DNA from: Tumebacillus_A lipolyticus
Lineage (GTDB): Bacteria; Bacillota; Bacilli; Tumebacillales; Tumebacillaceae
Reading direction: 5' to 3'
Length of the DNA: 64,000 nt
Assembly (NCBI RefSeq): GCF_042682745.1
Contig: NZ_JBHUIO010000002.1
Span: forward strand, 1-64,000
Position 1 is the first letter of the stretch. Every line of letters begins with the position of its first letter. Positions 40,590 through 51,900 of this stretch are shown one piece after another. Below the pieces are notes generated by a model that did not search any database, had not been told where the DNA came from, and worked only from the letters and a program-made list of their open reading frames with translations. Made by a program: the position numbers and the translations under genes.

Positions 40590-43500
40590 ATGACGATCAT
40601 CGAATTGTTGCAGAGGCGAGCGCATGAGCAGCAGAATCAGCTCGCATATACATTTATGGGTGAGGATGGAACGGAACACACGTTAACATATGGACAGTTG
40701 GATCGAGAGGCAAAAGCGATCGCAGTCGAGCTGATGCACCAAGGGGCAGAAGTTGGCGACCGCGCGCTGTTGCTGTATGCACCTGGGATTGCCTATATCT
40801 GCTCTTTTTTTGGTTGCCTGTATGCGGGCGTCGTCGCGGTGCCAGCCTATCCGCCGCGCAGCAACGGCAATCTGGGACGCTTGCAGGCGATGGTCGAGGA
40901 TGCGAAGGCGCGGTTTGCGCTGACTTCGACGGAGATCTTGCGCGGCGTGGAGCGGCGATTTGCAGAGACGCCAGAGCTGTCAGACCTTTGCTGGTTGGTG
41001 CCGGGGGCGGCGGAGCGCAAGATGGGGGAGCTGTCCCTTCCTCAGCTTTCGGAGCGGGACTTGGCGTTTCTGCAATACACGTCAGGATCGACCTCGCTGC
41101 CAAAAGGGGTGATGCTGACGCACGGGAATCTGGTGCACAATCTCGGCTTGATCGAGCGGTGCTTTGGCACATCGGCAGAAGATCGCTGTGTGATCTGGCT
41201 GCCTCCCTATCATGACATGGGTCTGATCGGAGGGGTGATGCAACCGCTGTTTACAGGCTATCCGGTCACGCTGATGGCTCCGGTCGATTTTATCCAAAAA
41301 CCGCTCAAATGGCTGGAGACGATCTCGAAAAACAAAGCGACGGTGAGCGGCGGGCCTAATTTTGCCTACGAGCTCTGCTTGCAAAAGGTGACACCTGAGC
41401 AGCGAGATCAGCTCGACCTCAGCTCTTGGCAGATCGCCTTTACCGGGGCTGAGCCGGTGCGCGCCGAGACGTTGGATCGATTTGCCGAGTTTTTTGCACC
41501 TTGCGGCTTTCGCAAGGAGGTGTTTTACCCCTGCTATGGATTGGCAGAAGGGACGCTGTTTGTCGCGGGTGGCAAGAAGTCGGACGCCCCTGTTGTGCGG
41601 GCGTTCGAGGGGGAAGCGCTGTTGGAAGACCGGGCGGTCACAGGCGGAGATCGACTGCTGGTCAGCTCCGGTCGCGTCAACGAAGTGGAGCAGCGTGTCG
41701 CCGTCGTCGACACGCTGACCGGACAGATCGCCGCTGATGGCCGAGTCGGCGAGATCTGGGTCAGCGGGCCGAGCGTTGCGGCTGGCTACTGGAACCGCGC
41801 GGAGCAGACGGAAGAGTTTTTTGCAGCGAGGCTCGCTTCGGGCGAAGGTCCGTTCTTGCGGACGGGAGACCTCGGCTTTGTGCATGAAGGGGAGCTGTTT
41901 GTCACCGGCAGACAGAAAGACCTGATCATCATTCGCGGTCAAAACTACTACCCGCAAGATCTGGAGTTTGTCGTGCAGAATTCCCATCCGGCCGTGCACA
42001 ACAGCAATGGTGCTGCCTTCTCTGTCCTCGTGGACGGCGAGGAGCGCTTGGTGGTCGTGCAGGAGGTGGAGCGCGCTCACCGCAAAGGGAACTTAGCTGA
42101 GGTCGTGCAGACGATCAGACAAGAGGTGTCGAAGGAGCATCAGCTGCAAGTCTATGCGGTGGTGCTGTTAAAGCCGGTCAGCATTCCGAAAACGTCGTCC
42201 GGCAAGGTGCAGCGCCATCTGTGCAAAGAGCGGTTTTTGAACGGGTCGCTTGAGGTGATGTACCAAGAAGTGCTCGGGGAAAGTGTGGAAAGCGGTGGTG
42301 TCCACAATGCGGAGCGGCCTGCCGATGCGGATGTCGATCTCCAGGTGACAGGAAATTCAGAGGCGATCGACCTGCAAGATTTGCGCCTGCGGGAGGCGGG
42401 CGATCGCCAAGCGCTGGTTGTCAAACATCTGCAGCGTGCGGTGAGCGCTGTGTTGAAGGCGGGGCACGTCGAGATCGATCTGTCGCTGCAGGCGCTGGGG
42501 ATGGATTCGATGATGGCTGTTGAGCTGAAGCATCAGGTCGAAGAGAGCTTCCAGATCAGACTGCCGCTCGATTTCCTGTTGGACGGACCGAGCGTCGAGC
42601 AGGTGGCAGAGGAGGTGTGCCAAAGGCTTGCGGTTGGAGTTGAAGCGGATCTGGAGGTACGAGCTGGCGATCTTTCCGAGCATGCGCTGTCGCACGGACA
42701 GCGGGCACTCTGGTTTCTACAGCGTCTGGCACCAGAAAGCGCGGCGTACAACATCGCCCGCGCCTTCCGGGTGACCGGACTTGATGTGGAGCGATTGAAA
42801 GGCGCTGTGGATCGACTGGTCGAACGCCATTCCCAGCTGCGCACCGTGTTTTCCGAACGGGACGGTGAGCCTGTGCAAAATGTGCTTCCAGTCGCAGACG
42901 GCTATTTTGTGCACGAGAGCATCGCTGAAGCTGAGCTCAAGGCGCGGATGGATCGGGAGGCGAACAGACCGTTCGACCTGGAAGCAGGGCCGCTGTTTCG
43001 CCTCTATCTGTTCGAAGTGGAAGAGGGAACGCCTGTCATGCTTTGGGTGATGCATCACATCATCGTCGATCTTTGGTCGTTCGACGTGTTGCTCAAGGAG
43101 CTTGGCACGCTGTTCACAGGAGAGGAGCTACCAGCCCCGCGGTCGAGCTACGCGGAGTATGTCGCCTGGCAAAAAGCGTTGCTCGGCAGCGCGGAAGGAG
43201 AAAAGATGTGGGCCTATTGGCAGGAGCAGTTGAGCGGCGAGCGGGCGGTGCTCCAGCTGCCGACCGATCGTCCTCGACCGCCGGTGCAGACCTATCGCGG
43301 GGAGGAGCACCGCTTCTTGCTCGGAGCGGAGTTGAGCGCCGTGCTCAAATCGGTGGCCAGGCAGCAGGGAGTGACGCTCTATGCCTTGCTGATGGCGGCG
43401 TTCCAAGCGTTCTTATACCGGTACTCCGGGCAGGAGGACATTCTGGTCGGAACGCCTACGACCGGGCGTAGCAGCGTGAAACATGCGGGCGTGATCGGCT

Positions 43501-45809
43501 ATTTTGTCAATCCGGTGGTGCTGAGAGGTCATGTATCCGGTGAGATGTCCTTTGCCGACTTCCTCGCGCGAACGAGTGAAAAAGCGCGCGGTGCCTTGCA
43601 GCACGGGGATTTCCCGTTTCCGTTGCTCGTGGAGCGAATCCAACCGGACCGCGATCTCAGCCAGCCTCCGCTCTTCAACGTCTTCTTCACGTTGCAGTCG
43701 ATGGAAGAGGGGATCGCAGGCATCGAGATGGAACCGGTGCAACTGAGCCGTCAGTTCGCCCAGTTCGATCTGTCGCTGTTGATGGAAGAGCAAGAGGGGG
43801 AGCTCGGCGGGGTGGTCGAGTTCAACTGCGATCTGTTCGAAGCGACCACGGTGGAGCGGATGATCGGCCATTTCCAAGAGCTGTTGCGCGAGGTGGCGCT
43901 CAACTGCAAAGTCGAGATCGGCAAGATGAATATGATGACAGCCGAAGAGCGCACAGAACTGCTGATCGGTCGCAACTCGACCGCAACTCCCTTCCCAGCG
44001 GAAACGGGCTTGCATCAGCTGCTCGAACGACAGGCTGCACAGACGCCAGATGCGGTGGCGCTGGTGTTTGAAGGGGAGTCGATGACCTATCGGGAGCTGA
44101 ACGCAAACGCCAATCGGCTCGCTTGGCATCTCCGCGAGCGCGGGGTGACAGACGACGTGCCGGTCGGCGTGATGGCAGAGCGGTCGTTCTCGTTTGTGAT
44201 CTCCATCTACGCTGTGCTCAAAGCGGGCGGGGCGTACGTGCCGATCGATCCCGACTACCCGGAAGAGCGGATTCAATATCTGCTCAGCCATTCGCAAACA
44301 AAGCTGTTGCTGACCCAAGAAAAGCTGTTGTCGCGGACAGAGGGTGGAATCGCGGTGGATGCGCTCTTGGCAAGCTCGCCTTCGCTGCCCGATCAGAATC
44401 TCGATCTGCCCTACGACCCGGATCGACTGATGTACATTCTGTACACGTCAGGATCGACCGGAACGCCCAAAGGCGTGATGATCAAGTCGCGCAGCTTCGC
44501 CAATCTGGTGCACTGGTATAAGACGGAGTTTGAGATCGGGCGCGAGGATCGCGTGTTGCTGATCGCACCATCCTCGTTCGACCTCTCGCAGAAAAACCTG
44601 TTCGCACCGCTGATCGGCGGTGGGCGTTTGGTTCTGTTCACGCCAGGGCTGTACGATTATGACAAGATGGCCGACACGATCGAGCGAGAGCGCGTGACGC
44701 TGGTCAACTGTGCGCCGAGCGCCTTCTACCCGCTGCTCGATCTCGATCTGGAGAAGCTTCGCTCGCTCCGACAGGTGCACTTGGGCGGTGAGACGATCAA
44801 TCTGGCCAAGATGAAGCGCTGGATGAAGTCGGCGAGCTGTTCGGCAGAGCTGATCAACACCTATGGGCCGACCGAGTGCACCGACATCGTCTCCTTCTAT
44901 CGCGTCCAGCCAAAAGATGTGGAGGAAGCGGTGTCGGTGCCGATCGGCAAACCGGTTTACAACGCGAAGCTCTACGTGCTCGACCAGGGGCTGAACGTGT
45001 TGCCGCAAGGGGCGATCGGGGAGCTTTGCATCGGCGGCATCGGGCTTGCCAGAGGCTATTATGCGGCAGAGGATCTGACGGCTGCAAAGTTTGTGCAGAC
45101 GCCACATCTGCCCGAGCAGATGGTGTACAAGACGGGCGATCTGGTGCGCTACCTGCCAGATGGAAACATCGACTATCTGGGTCGCATCGACCATCAGGTG
45201 AAGATTCGTGGCATTCGGATCGAAGTCGGTGAAATTCAAGCGGTGCTGCTCGAACATGATCAGGTCGCCGAAGCGCTGGTCATGGCGCAGGAAGATGATG
45301 CTGGCAACAAGCGGTTGGTCGCCTATGTGACCGGTGAGGCGGGACTCGATCAGCTGGAGCTGAGAAGCCACGTGAAAAAGAAGCTTCCAGAGTTTATGGT
45401 GCCTTCCGCCTTCGTGGTGTTGGAGAAGTTCCCGCTCACGCCAAACGGCAAGGTGGATCGCAAAGCACTGCCTGTGCCGGAAGGGGCGCTCGACCGCACT
45501 GCCGTCCCCTATGTCGCGCCGACCACGCTGACAGAAGAGAAACTGGTAGCGGTGTGGGAAGAGATCTTGCAGGTGGATCGCGTAGGCATTCACGATAACT
45601 TCTTCGACCTCGGTGGTCATTCTTTGCTGGCGACACAGGTGATCTCACGCGTGCGCAACCAATTTGAAGTGACACTCCCGGTGACGCAGGTGTTTGAAGT
45701 GCCCACCGTGGCCGAACTGGCCAAGCAGATCGACCGATTGAAAGGGGAGCAGAAGCCGCAACAGCGCAAGTTGGTGCGCGCCTCCCGCGAAAATCATCGC
45801 ATTCGCTAA
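40590..45809 (+). CDS. Nonribosomal peptide synthetase, FAAL-ACP-C-A-T
   Basis: 1739 residues from the ATG at 40590 (GTG at 40587 possible; GGGGGAGAGGG upstream). Fatty-acyl-AMP ligase 1-570: YTSGSTSLPKGV, GLAEGTLFVAGG, PKTSSGKVQRHLC. Acyl carrier with LGMDSMMAVE (Ser near 639). Condensation domain about 700-1110 with MHHIIVDLWSF, in which the Gly of HHxxxDG is Leu. Adenylation about 1125-1640: YILYTSGSTGTPKGV, NTYGPTECTD, YKTGDLVRYLPDG, NGKVDRKAL. Carrier with DLGGHSLLATQ (Ser near 1677). No thioesterase. A fatty acid is activated, loaded and joined to one amino acid. The A-domain pocket residues read about D-L-K-N-V-L-T-D-I, whose substrate I cannot name. Confidence 0.93.
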   Translation: MTIIELLQRRAHEQQNQLAYTFMGEDGTEHTLTYGQLDREAKAIAVELMHQGAEVGDRALLLYAPGIAYICSFFGCLYAGVVAVPAYPPRSNGNLGRLQAMVEDAKARFALTSTEILRGVERRFAETPELSDLCWLVPGAAERKMGELSLPQLSERDLAFLQYTSGSTSLPKGVMLTHGNLVHNLGLIERCFGTSAEDRCVIWLPPYHDMGLIGGVMQPLFTGYPVTLMAPVDFIQKPLKWLETISKNKATVSGGPNFAYELCLQKVTPEQRDQLDLSSWQIAFTGAEPVRAETLDRFAEFFAPCGFRKEVFYPCYGLAEGTLFVAGGKKSDAPVVRAFEGEALLEDRAVTGGDRLLVSSGRVNEVEQRVAVVDTLTGQIAADGRVGEIWVSGPSVAAGYWNRAEQTEEFFAARLASGEGPFLRTGDLGFVHEGELFVTGRQKDLIIIRGQNYYPQDLEFVVQNSHPAVHNSNGAAFSVLVDGEERLVVVQEVERAHRKGNLAEVVQTIRQEVSKEHQLQVYAVVLLKPVSIPKTSSGKVQRHLCKERFLNGSLEVMYQEVLGESVESGGVHNAERPADADVDLQVTGNSEAIDLQDLRLREAGDRQALVVKHLQRAVSAVLKAGHVEIDLSLQALGMDSMMAVELKHQVEESFQIRLPLDFLLDGPSVEQVAEEVCQRLAVGVEADLEVRAGDLSEHALSHGQRALWFLQRLAPESAAYNIARAFRVTGLDVERLKGAVDRLVERHSQLRTVFSERDGEPVQNVLPVADGYFVHESIAEAELKARMDREANRPFDLEAGPLFRLYLFEVEEGTPVMLWVMHHIIVDLWSFDVLLKELGTLFTGEELPAPRSSYAEYVAWQKALLGSAEGEKMWAYWQEQLSGERAVLQLPTDRPRPPVQTYRGEEHRFLLGAELSAVLKSVARQQGVTLYALLMAAFQAFLYRYSGQEDILVGTPTTGRSSVKHAGVIGYFVNPVVLRGHVSGEMSFADFLARTSEKARGALQHGDFPFPLLVERIQPDRDLSQPPLFNVFFTLQSMEEGIAGIEMEPVQLSRQFAQFDLSLLMEEQEGELGGVVEFNCDLFEATTVERMIGHFQELLREVALNCKVEIGKMNMMTAEERTELLIGRNSTATPFPAETGLHQLLERQAAQTPDAVALVFEGESMTYRELNANANRLAWHLRERGVTDDVPVGVMAERSFSFVISIYAVLKAGGAYVPIDPDYPEERIQYLLSHSQTKLLLTQEKLLSRTEGGIAVDALLASSPSLPDQNLDLPYDPDRLMYILYTSGSTGTPKGVMIKSRSFANLVHWYKTEFEIGREDRVLLIAPSSFDLSQKNLFAPLIGGGRLVLFTPGLYDYDKMADTIERERVTLVNCAPSAFYPLLDLDLEKLRSLRQVHLGGETINLAKMKRWMKSASCSAELINTYGPTECTDIVSFYRVQPKDVEEAVSVPIGKPVYNAKLYVLDQGLNVLPQGAIGELCIGGIGLARGYYAAEDLTAAKFVQTPHLPEQMVYKTGDLVRYLPDGNIDYLGRIDHQVKIRGIRIEVGEIQAVLLEHDQVAEALVMAQEDDAGNKRLVAYVTGEAGLDQLELRSHVKKKLPEFMVPSAFVVLEKFPLTPNGKVDRKALPVPEGALDRTAVPYVAPTTLTEEKLVAVWEEILQVDRVGIHDNFFDLGGHSLLATQVISRVRNQFEVTLPVTQVFEVPTVAELAKQIDRLKGEQKPQQRKLVRASRENHRIR

Positions 45810-45856
45810 GCGAGCGTCTACAAAGTGGCGAATTCTGAAGTATGCATACAGAGAGT

Positions 45857-45889
45857 AAACCAGCACATTGTGTGTTGGTTTTTCTTTTC
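45857..45889 (+). terminator. Terminator between the two FAAL-NRPS genes
   Basis: AAACCAGCAC, ATTGT, GTGTTGGTTTTT, then CTTTTC. It makes the first synthetase a separate transcript unit. Confidence 0.75.
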
Positions 45890-45976
45890 TACAAATAAAT
45901 AACTTAATTGCAGGTCGAGTCTTATAACATGTAGAATTGAAAGCATTACAACTATGGGAATTGGGGGCTTTCAGTC

Positions 45977-48900
45977 ATGACGGTGGCAGAACTTCTGCGG
46001 CAGCGAGCAGCGGAGCAGGGCGACCAGATCGCCTATCTCTTTATCAGGGAAGATGGAACGGAAACGAAAGTTTCGTATCGAGAGCTCGATCAAAAGGCGC
46101 GGCAGGTGGCCGCTTTTTTACAAGCGCAGGATGCGGTGGGCGAGCGCGCTCTGCTGCTGTACCCACCTGGAATCGAATACATCACCGCATTTTTTGCCTG
46201 CCTCTATGCGGGTGTGATCGCGGTGCCAGCCTATCCGCCTCGTGCCAACGGCAATCTTGGCCGTCTGCAAGCGGTGGTGCAGGATGCGGATGCGAAGCTT
46301 GCCTTGACAACATCTGCGATCTTAGCGAGCGTGAAAAGCAGATTTCGCGAGCACCCGGAGCTGCAAAATCTCGACTGGCTCGTGCCGGCTGCTGAGTTGG
46401 ACGGCATGGAGAACGCGTATCGCCACCAGCAGATCGCAGGCGACGACCTCGCGTTTTTACAATATACATCTGGCTCCACCTCTTTGCCCAAAGGGGTGAT
46501 GCTCTCGCATCGCAATCTGTTGCACAATTTGGAACTGATCGAAAATAGCTTTGGCACCAGCCCGCAGGATCGCTGTGTGATCTGGCTGCCTCCGTATCAT
46601 GACATGGGGCTGATCGGGGGGATCTTGCAGCCTTTGTTCACCGGCTATCCGGTGACCTTGATGGCGCCGGTCGATTTTATCCAGAAGCCGTTCAAATGGC
46701 TGGAGACGATCTCGCGGACGCAGGCGAGCGTCAGCGGCGGCCCCAATTTTGCTTACGAGCTGTGTTTGCAAAAAATTACGCCGGAGCAGCGCGATGCGCT
46801 CGACCTGAGCGCTTGGGAGGTCGCCTTTACCGGCGCAGAGCCGATTCGCGCGGAGACGATCGAGCGGTTTGCCGACTATTTTACGCCCTGTGGGTTTCGC
46901 AAGGAGGCGTTTTACCCCTGCTATGGTCTTGCTGAAGGAACTTTGTTCGTCTCTGGAGGTCAAAAGTCGGAAGTTCCGGTCGTGCGCAGTTTCGATCGGG
47001 AGCTGCTGAAGGAGAACCGAGCGGTGAGCGATGGCGACCAGCGGTTGGTCAGCAGCGGTCAGCTCCGAGCGGGCGGCCAGCAGGTGCTGATCGTCGATGC
47101 GCAGGAGCGGACATGCTGTCAGGACGGGCAGGTCGGTGAGATCTGGGTGTCCGGATCGAGCGTTGCCAAAGGGTACTGGCGGCGGCCGGAGCAGACGGAA
47201 GAGACGTTTGCCGCCCGCTTGCAGTCTGGTGAAGGTCCATATTTGCGAACGGGCGATCTAGGCTTTGTGCTCGACGGTGAACTCTATGTGACAGGGCGTC
47301 AAAAAGACATGGTGATCATCCGCGGCAGGAACTATTATCCGCAGGATGTTGAGTTTGCGGTGCAATCATCGCATCCGGCGGTGAAAAACAGCAATGGAGC
47401 TGCCTTTGCCGTCGAAGTGGGGGGCGAAGAGCGCCTCGTCGTCGTCCAAGAGATCGAGCGAGCGTACCGCAAGGCAGATCTGGAAGCGGTCGTGCGCGCG
47501 GTGCGTCAGCAGGTGGCAGCCGAACATGAACTGCAGACGCACGCGATCGTGCTGCTCAAGCCGGTCTCGATTCCGAAAACCTCTTCGGGCAAGGTGCAGC
47601 GCCATCTCTGTCGCGAACGGTATTTGCAGGGGACGCTCGATGCGGTCTATCTGAGCCGCTTGGGCGAAGCGGATTCGGCAGAGCAGGATGTGGCAGCGAC
47701 CAGGAGCAGTGACCAGCCCGCTTCGCTCGATCGGAACGAATTGCTCGCCTTGTCGAAGGAGGAAGCGCGGGCAGCTCTGATCGGCTATCTGACAGCCCAA
47801 GCGGAGAAAGCGCTTCGGCTCGCCGGGGGGACGATCGATCCATCGCTTCCGCTGAGCTCACTCGGCATGGACTCGATCGCAGCGGTGGAGTTGCAACATC
47901 TGGTGGAAGCGGAGTTTGGCGTCGCGCTCGCACTTTCCGACCTGCTCGACGATCTGACCGTATCCGCTTTGGCGGCCAACGTCTTGTCGAAGCTGACCGA
48001 TGGTACTTCGGTCGAAGCTGAACTGAATGAGCGGGCGAACTCCGATGCGGTGATGCTGTCTGAAGGGCAGCGCGCGCTGTGGTATCTGCAGCGCTATGCA
48101 CCGGAGAGCGCCGCCTACAACATCGCCCGCGCGGTCAGGCTGTCAGGTCGTCATGATGCGGATGCGCTTCGCCATGCATTCGAAAAGTTGGTCGAACGCC
48201 ATCCGCTGCTTCGCTCGCAGATCGCAGAGCAGGACGGAGAGCCTGTCTTTTTGGTGCAGCCGTCCGAGCGGGTGCCCTTTCTGATCCTCGACGCGACGGC
48301 GTGGACGGAGGGTGAACTGCACACGCGCTTGCAGGCGGAGGCGGATCGTCCGTTCGATCTTGAGCAGGAGTTTCCGGTGCGAGCGCTGCTGTTTCTGCGC
48401 TCCGCACAGCAAGCGATCCTGTTGCTGAACGCCCATCATATCGTCTCCGATTTTTGGTCGTTTGGCGTGATGGTCAAAGAGCTGCAGACGCTCTACGCGG
48501 GCGAGGAACTGCCTGCGCCGCAGCGCAGCTTTGCAGAGCATGTTCGCGAGGAGAAGGCGATGCTCGGCGGCGCCAGAGGCAGAGACTTGCGCAACTATTG
48601 GATCGAGCAGCTGCAGGGACGGACAGCTGCGCTCAACCTGCCGACCGACTTTTCTCGCCCTGCTGAGCAGACGTTTGACGGATCGGCCGTTCCCTTTCGC
48701 CTGTCAGCCGAGCTGACCGAGCGCTTGCGCCGCTTGGCGCAGGAGCAGAAAGTCACCTTGCAGATGGTGCTGCTCGCCGCCTTTCAAGTGCTCTTGCATC
48801 GCTACACGGGTCAAGAGGAGCTGGTGGTCGGAACGCCTACGACGGGCCGAAACAGCGCCAAAAATGCGGGGTTGATCGGCTATTTTGTCAATCCGGTCAT

Positions 48901-51900
48901 CATGCGTGCCGACTTTGCGGAGCGTCAGAGCTTCTCCGCCTTTTTGCAACAGGTCAGACGCACCGTGCTGGGGGCGCTCGCGCATCAGGAATACCCCTAT
49001 CCATTGCTCGCTCAAGAGTTGGGAAAGGATCGCGATCCGAGCGATCCGCCGCTGGTGCAGGTGATGTTCACCTATCAAAAATCGCATCTGGCAGAGCTTG
49101 GGGCTGATTTTTCCACCTTCGCGTTGGGCGAAGGCGGGGCACAACTTCCGTTTGGCGATCTGACGCTCGAAGCAATCGAGCTGGAACAGCGGTTCGTGCA
49201 GGTCGACCTCGCCCTGTCGATCGCCGATACGGCAGACGAGCTGATCGGGAGGATCGAATACAACGCAGGGCTCTTTTTAAAGGAGACGGCGGTGCGGATG
49301 ACCGCTCATCTGACCACGTTGCTGACCAGCATCGCAGCTGATGGCGATCGGCCGATCGCCACGCTTGAGCTGTTGACCGAGCGGGAAAAAGAACATCTGC
49401 TGACCGAGTGGAACGACAAGACGGCTCCTTATCCGCACCACCTGACCGCGATGGAACTGTTCGATCAGCAGGTATTGAAAACGCCTGAAGATGCGGCAGT
49501 CGTCTTTCAAGGGCACCGCATGTCCTATCGAGAGCTCGGACGGCAAGCGGATCGCTTGGCCGCACATCTGCGCGCGAAAGGCGTTGTGACCGGCCTGTTT
49601 GTCGGCTATTTTGGCGAGCGCAACCTCGACTGGGCAGTCGCTGTCTTGGCGATCTTCAAGGCGGGCGGGATCTATGTGCCGCTCGATCCGAAATACCCGA
49701 TCGAGCGATTGACCTTTATGATCGAGGACACGACACCACAGGTGATGCTCACCTATCGCGATCTGGTGGACAAGTTGCCTCCGCATGATTCGCACATCCT
49801 CTGTCTGGACGAGGAGCGTGATGGGGGAGAACTGGTAGACGAAGAGCGCGTGCAAGGCGCGGTGACGCCTGACGACGTCGCTTATGTGATCTTCACATCC
49901 GGTTCGACAGGTCGTCCGAAAGGGGCGCAGGTGGAGCACAAAGGGATGCTCAACCATCTGCTGGCCAAGGTGGATGAGCTGGAGATGACCCCGGCAGATC
50001 GCATCGCCCAGAACTCGTCACAATGTGTGGACATCTCAGTCTGGCAACTGCTGACCGGATGGATGATCGGTGCGGAGACGCACATCCTGCCCGATGAGGT
50101 AGCGTTCGATCCGGCAAGGCAGCTCGATGAGATGGAGGCGACCGAGCTCACGATCGTCGAGACGGTTCCGTCCTTGTTGCGGGCGATGATCGAAGAGGTG
50201 GCGATGCGCGAGGCTGTCCCCGATCTGTCAGCGCTGCGCTGGATGATTCCGAACGGGGAAGTGCTGCCGCCAGAGCTCTGTCGCAAATGGTTGGCCTTCT
50301 ATCCGCAGGCCTGGCTGATCAACGCCTACGGCCCGACCGAGTGCTCCGACGATGTGACCCATCATTTTATCAAAGAGCCGCCGGGAGAAGAGGTGACCAA
50401 CGTTCCGATCGGTCGCGTGATTCCCAACATGAAGCTGTATATCCTCGATGCGGAGATGCAGTTGGTGCCGATCGGAGTGCCGGGCGAGCTGCACATCGGC
50501 GGAATCGGAGTCGGCCCAGGCTATCTCAAAAACGAGGAGCGCACCGCGCAATCGTTCTTGCCCGATCACATTTCCGGAATTCGGGGCGCTCGCCTGTACA
50601 AGACGGGCGATCTGGTTCGCTTGCGCCATGATGGTCTGCTTGAGTTTTTAGGCCGGATCGACAATCAGGTGAAAATCCGCGGCTTCCGCATCGAGATCGG
50701 TGAGATCGAGACGGTGATCGCCAAGCATCCGTCTGTGCTGGAGACGGTGGTCGTCGCACGTGTTGTAAAGCCTGGAGATAAGCGGTTGGCCGCCTACCTG
50801 GTGGTCAAGCAGGAGGAGCGGCCAACCCCGCGCGAACTGCGAAATTTTGTCCGGGAAAAACTGCCGGAACACATGGTGCCGTCCGCCTTCGTCCTGCTCG
50901 ATGCGATGCCGCTTACGGCGAATGGCAAGATCAACAGACGCGCGCTGCCCGAACCAGATTATGCTCAGCTCGATGTCGGGTCGTACACCGCGCCGCGCAC
51001 CCCGTTGGAGCAAAAGGTCGCCGCGATCTGGGCGGACGTGTTGGGAGTGGAGCGAATCGGTGTGCACGACCACTTCCTCCTCCTCGGTGGCCACTCGCTG
51101 CTGGCCGCGCAGGTGGTCTCGCGGACGAGCCGATCGCTCGGCGTGCAAGTGCCCTTGCGCACGCTGTTTGAAGCGCTGACGGTGGCGGAGTTTGCCGAGA
51201 AGCTCGCAGGTCTGCTCGATGCGCAAGGTGAGCAGCGCGCGCCGATCGTGCCGATCGACCGCTCAGCAAATCTGCCGCTCTCCTCGTCGCAACAGCGCCT
51301 CTGGATGATGGAGCAGATGAACCCGCAGTCGGCGTTTTACAACATTCCACACGCGCTGCGCCTGCGGGGAGCGCTCGATCGCCAAGCGCTGCTGAGCAGT
51401 TTGCAGTCGATCGTCGATCGCCATGAAGTGTTGCGAACGACCTACCGCGAAGTGGACGGACAGGCTGTCCGAGAAGTGTCGGACTCCTTTGTTGTCGCGC
51501 TGCCGACGCTCGACCTCAGCGGGCTGGCTGGCTCCGCGCGGGAAGCGGAGATCGGGCGACTGGCAGAGGAGCATGGCCAAAAGCACTTCGACCTCGCGCG
51601 CGGCCCGCTGATCGCCTGCTCGCTGTTGCGCTTGGCGGAGGAGGAGCACGTCCTGCTCTTCAATGTCCACCATATCGCCTTTGACGGCTGGTCGGTCAGC
51701 ATCTTGATCGAAGAGCTGGTCGCGCACTACGAGGCGGTCGTGCAGGGGGCAGAGCCGGTGTTGGCGCAGCGTGTGCTACAGTATGCAGATTATGCAGCTT
51801 GGCAAAAGCGACGGTTGCAGGAGCCTGCTGTCACCGAGCAGCTCGACTACTGGAAAGAACGGCTGGCGGGGGAACTTCCCGTGCTGCAACTGCCGCTCGA

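Noticed and set aside
44448..45620. Minus-strand open frame of 390 codons opposite the first NRPS
   Set aside because: Same reason: it mirrors the adenylation domain, and no ribosome site or protein-like composition is seen.
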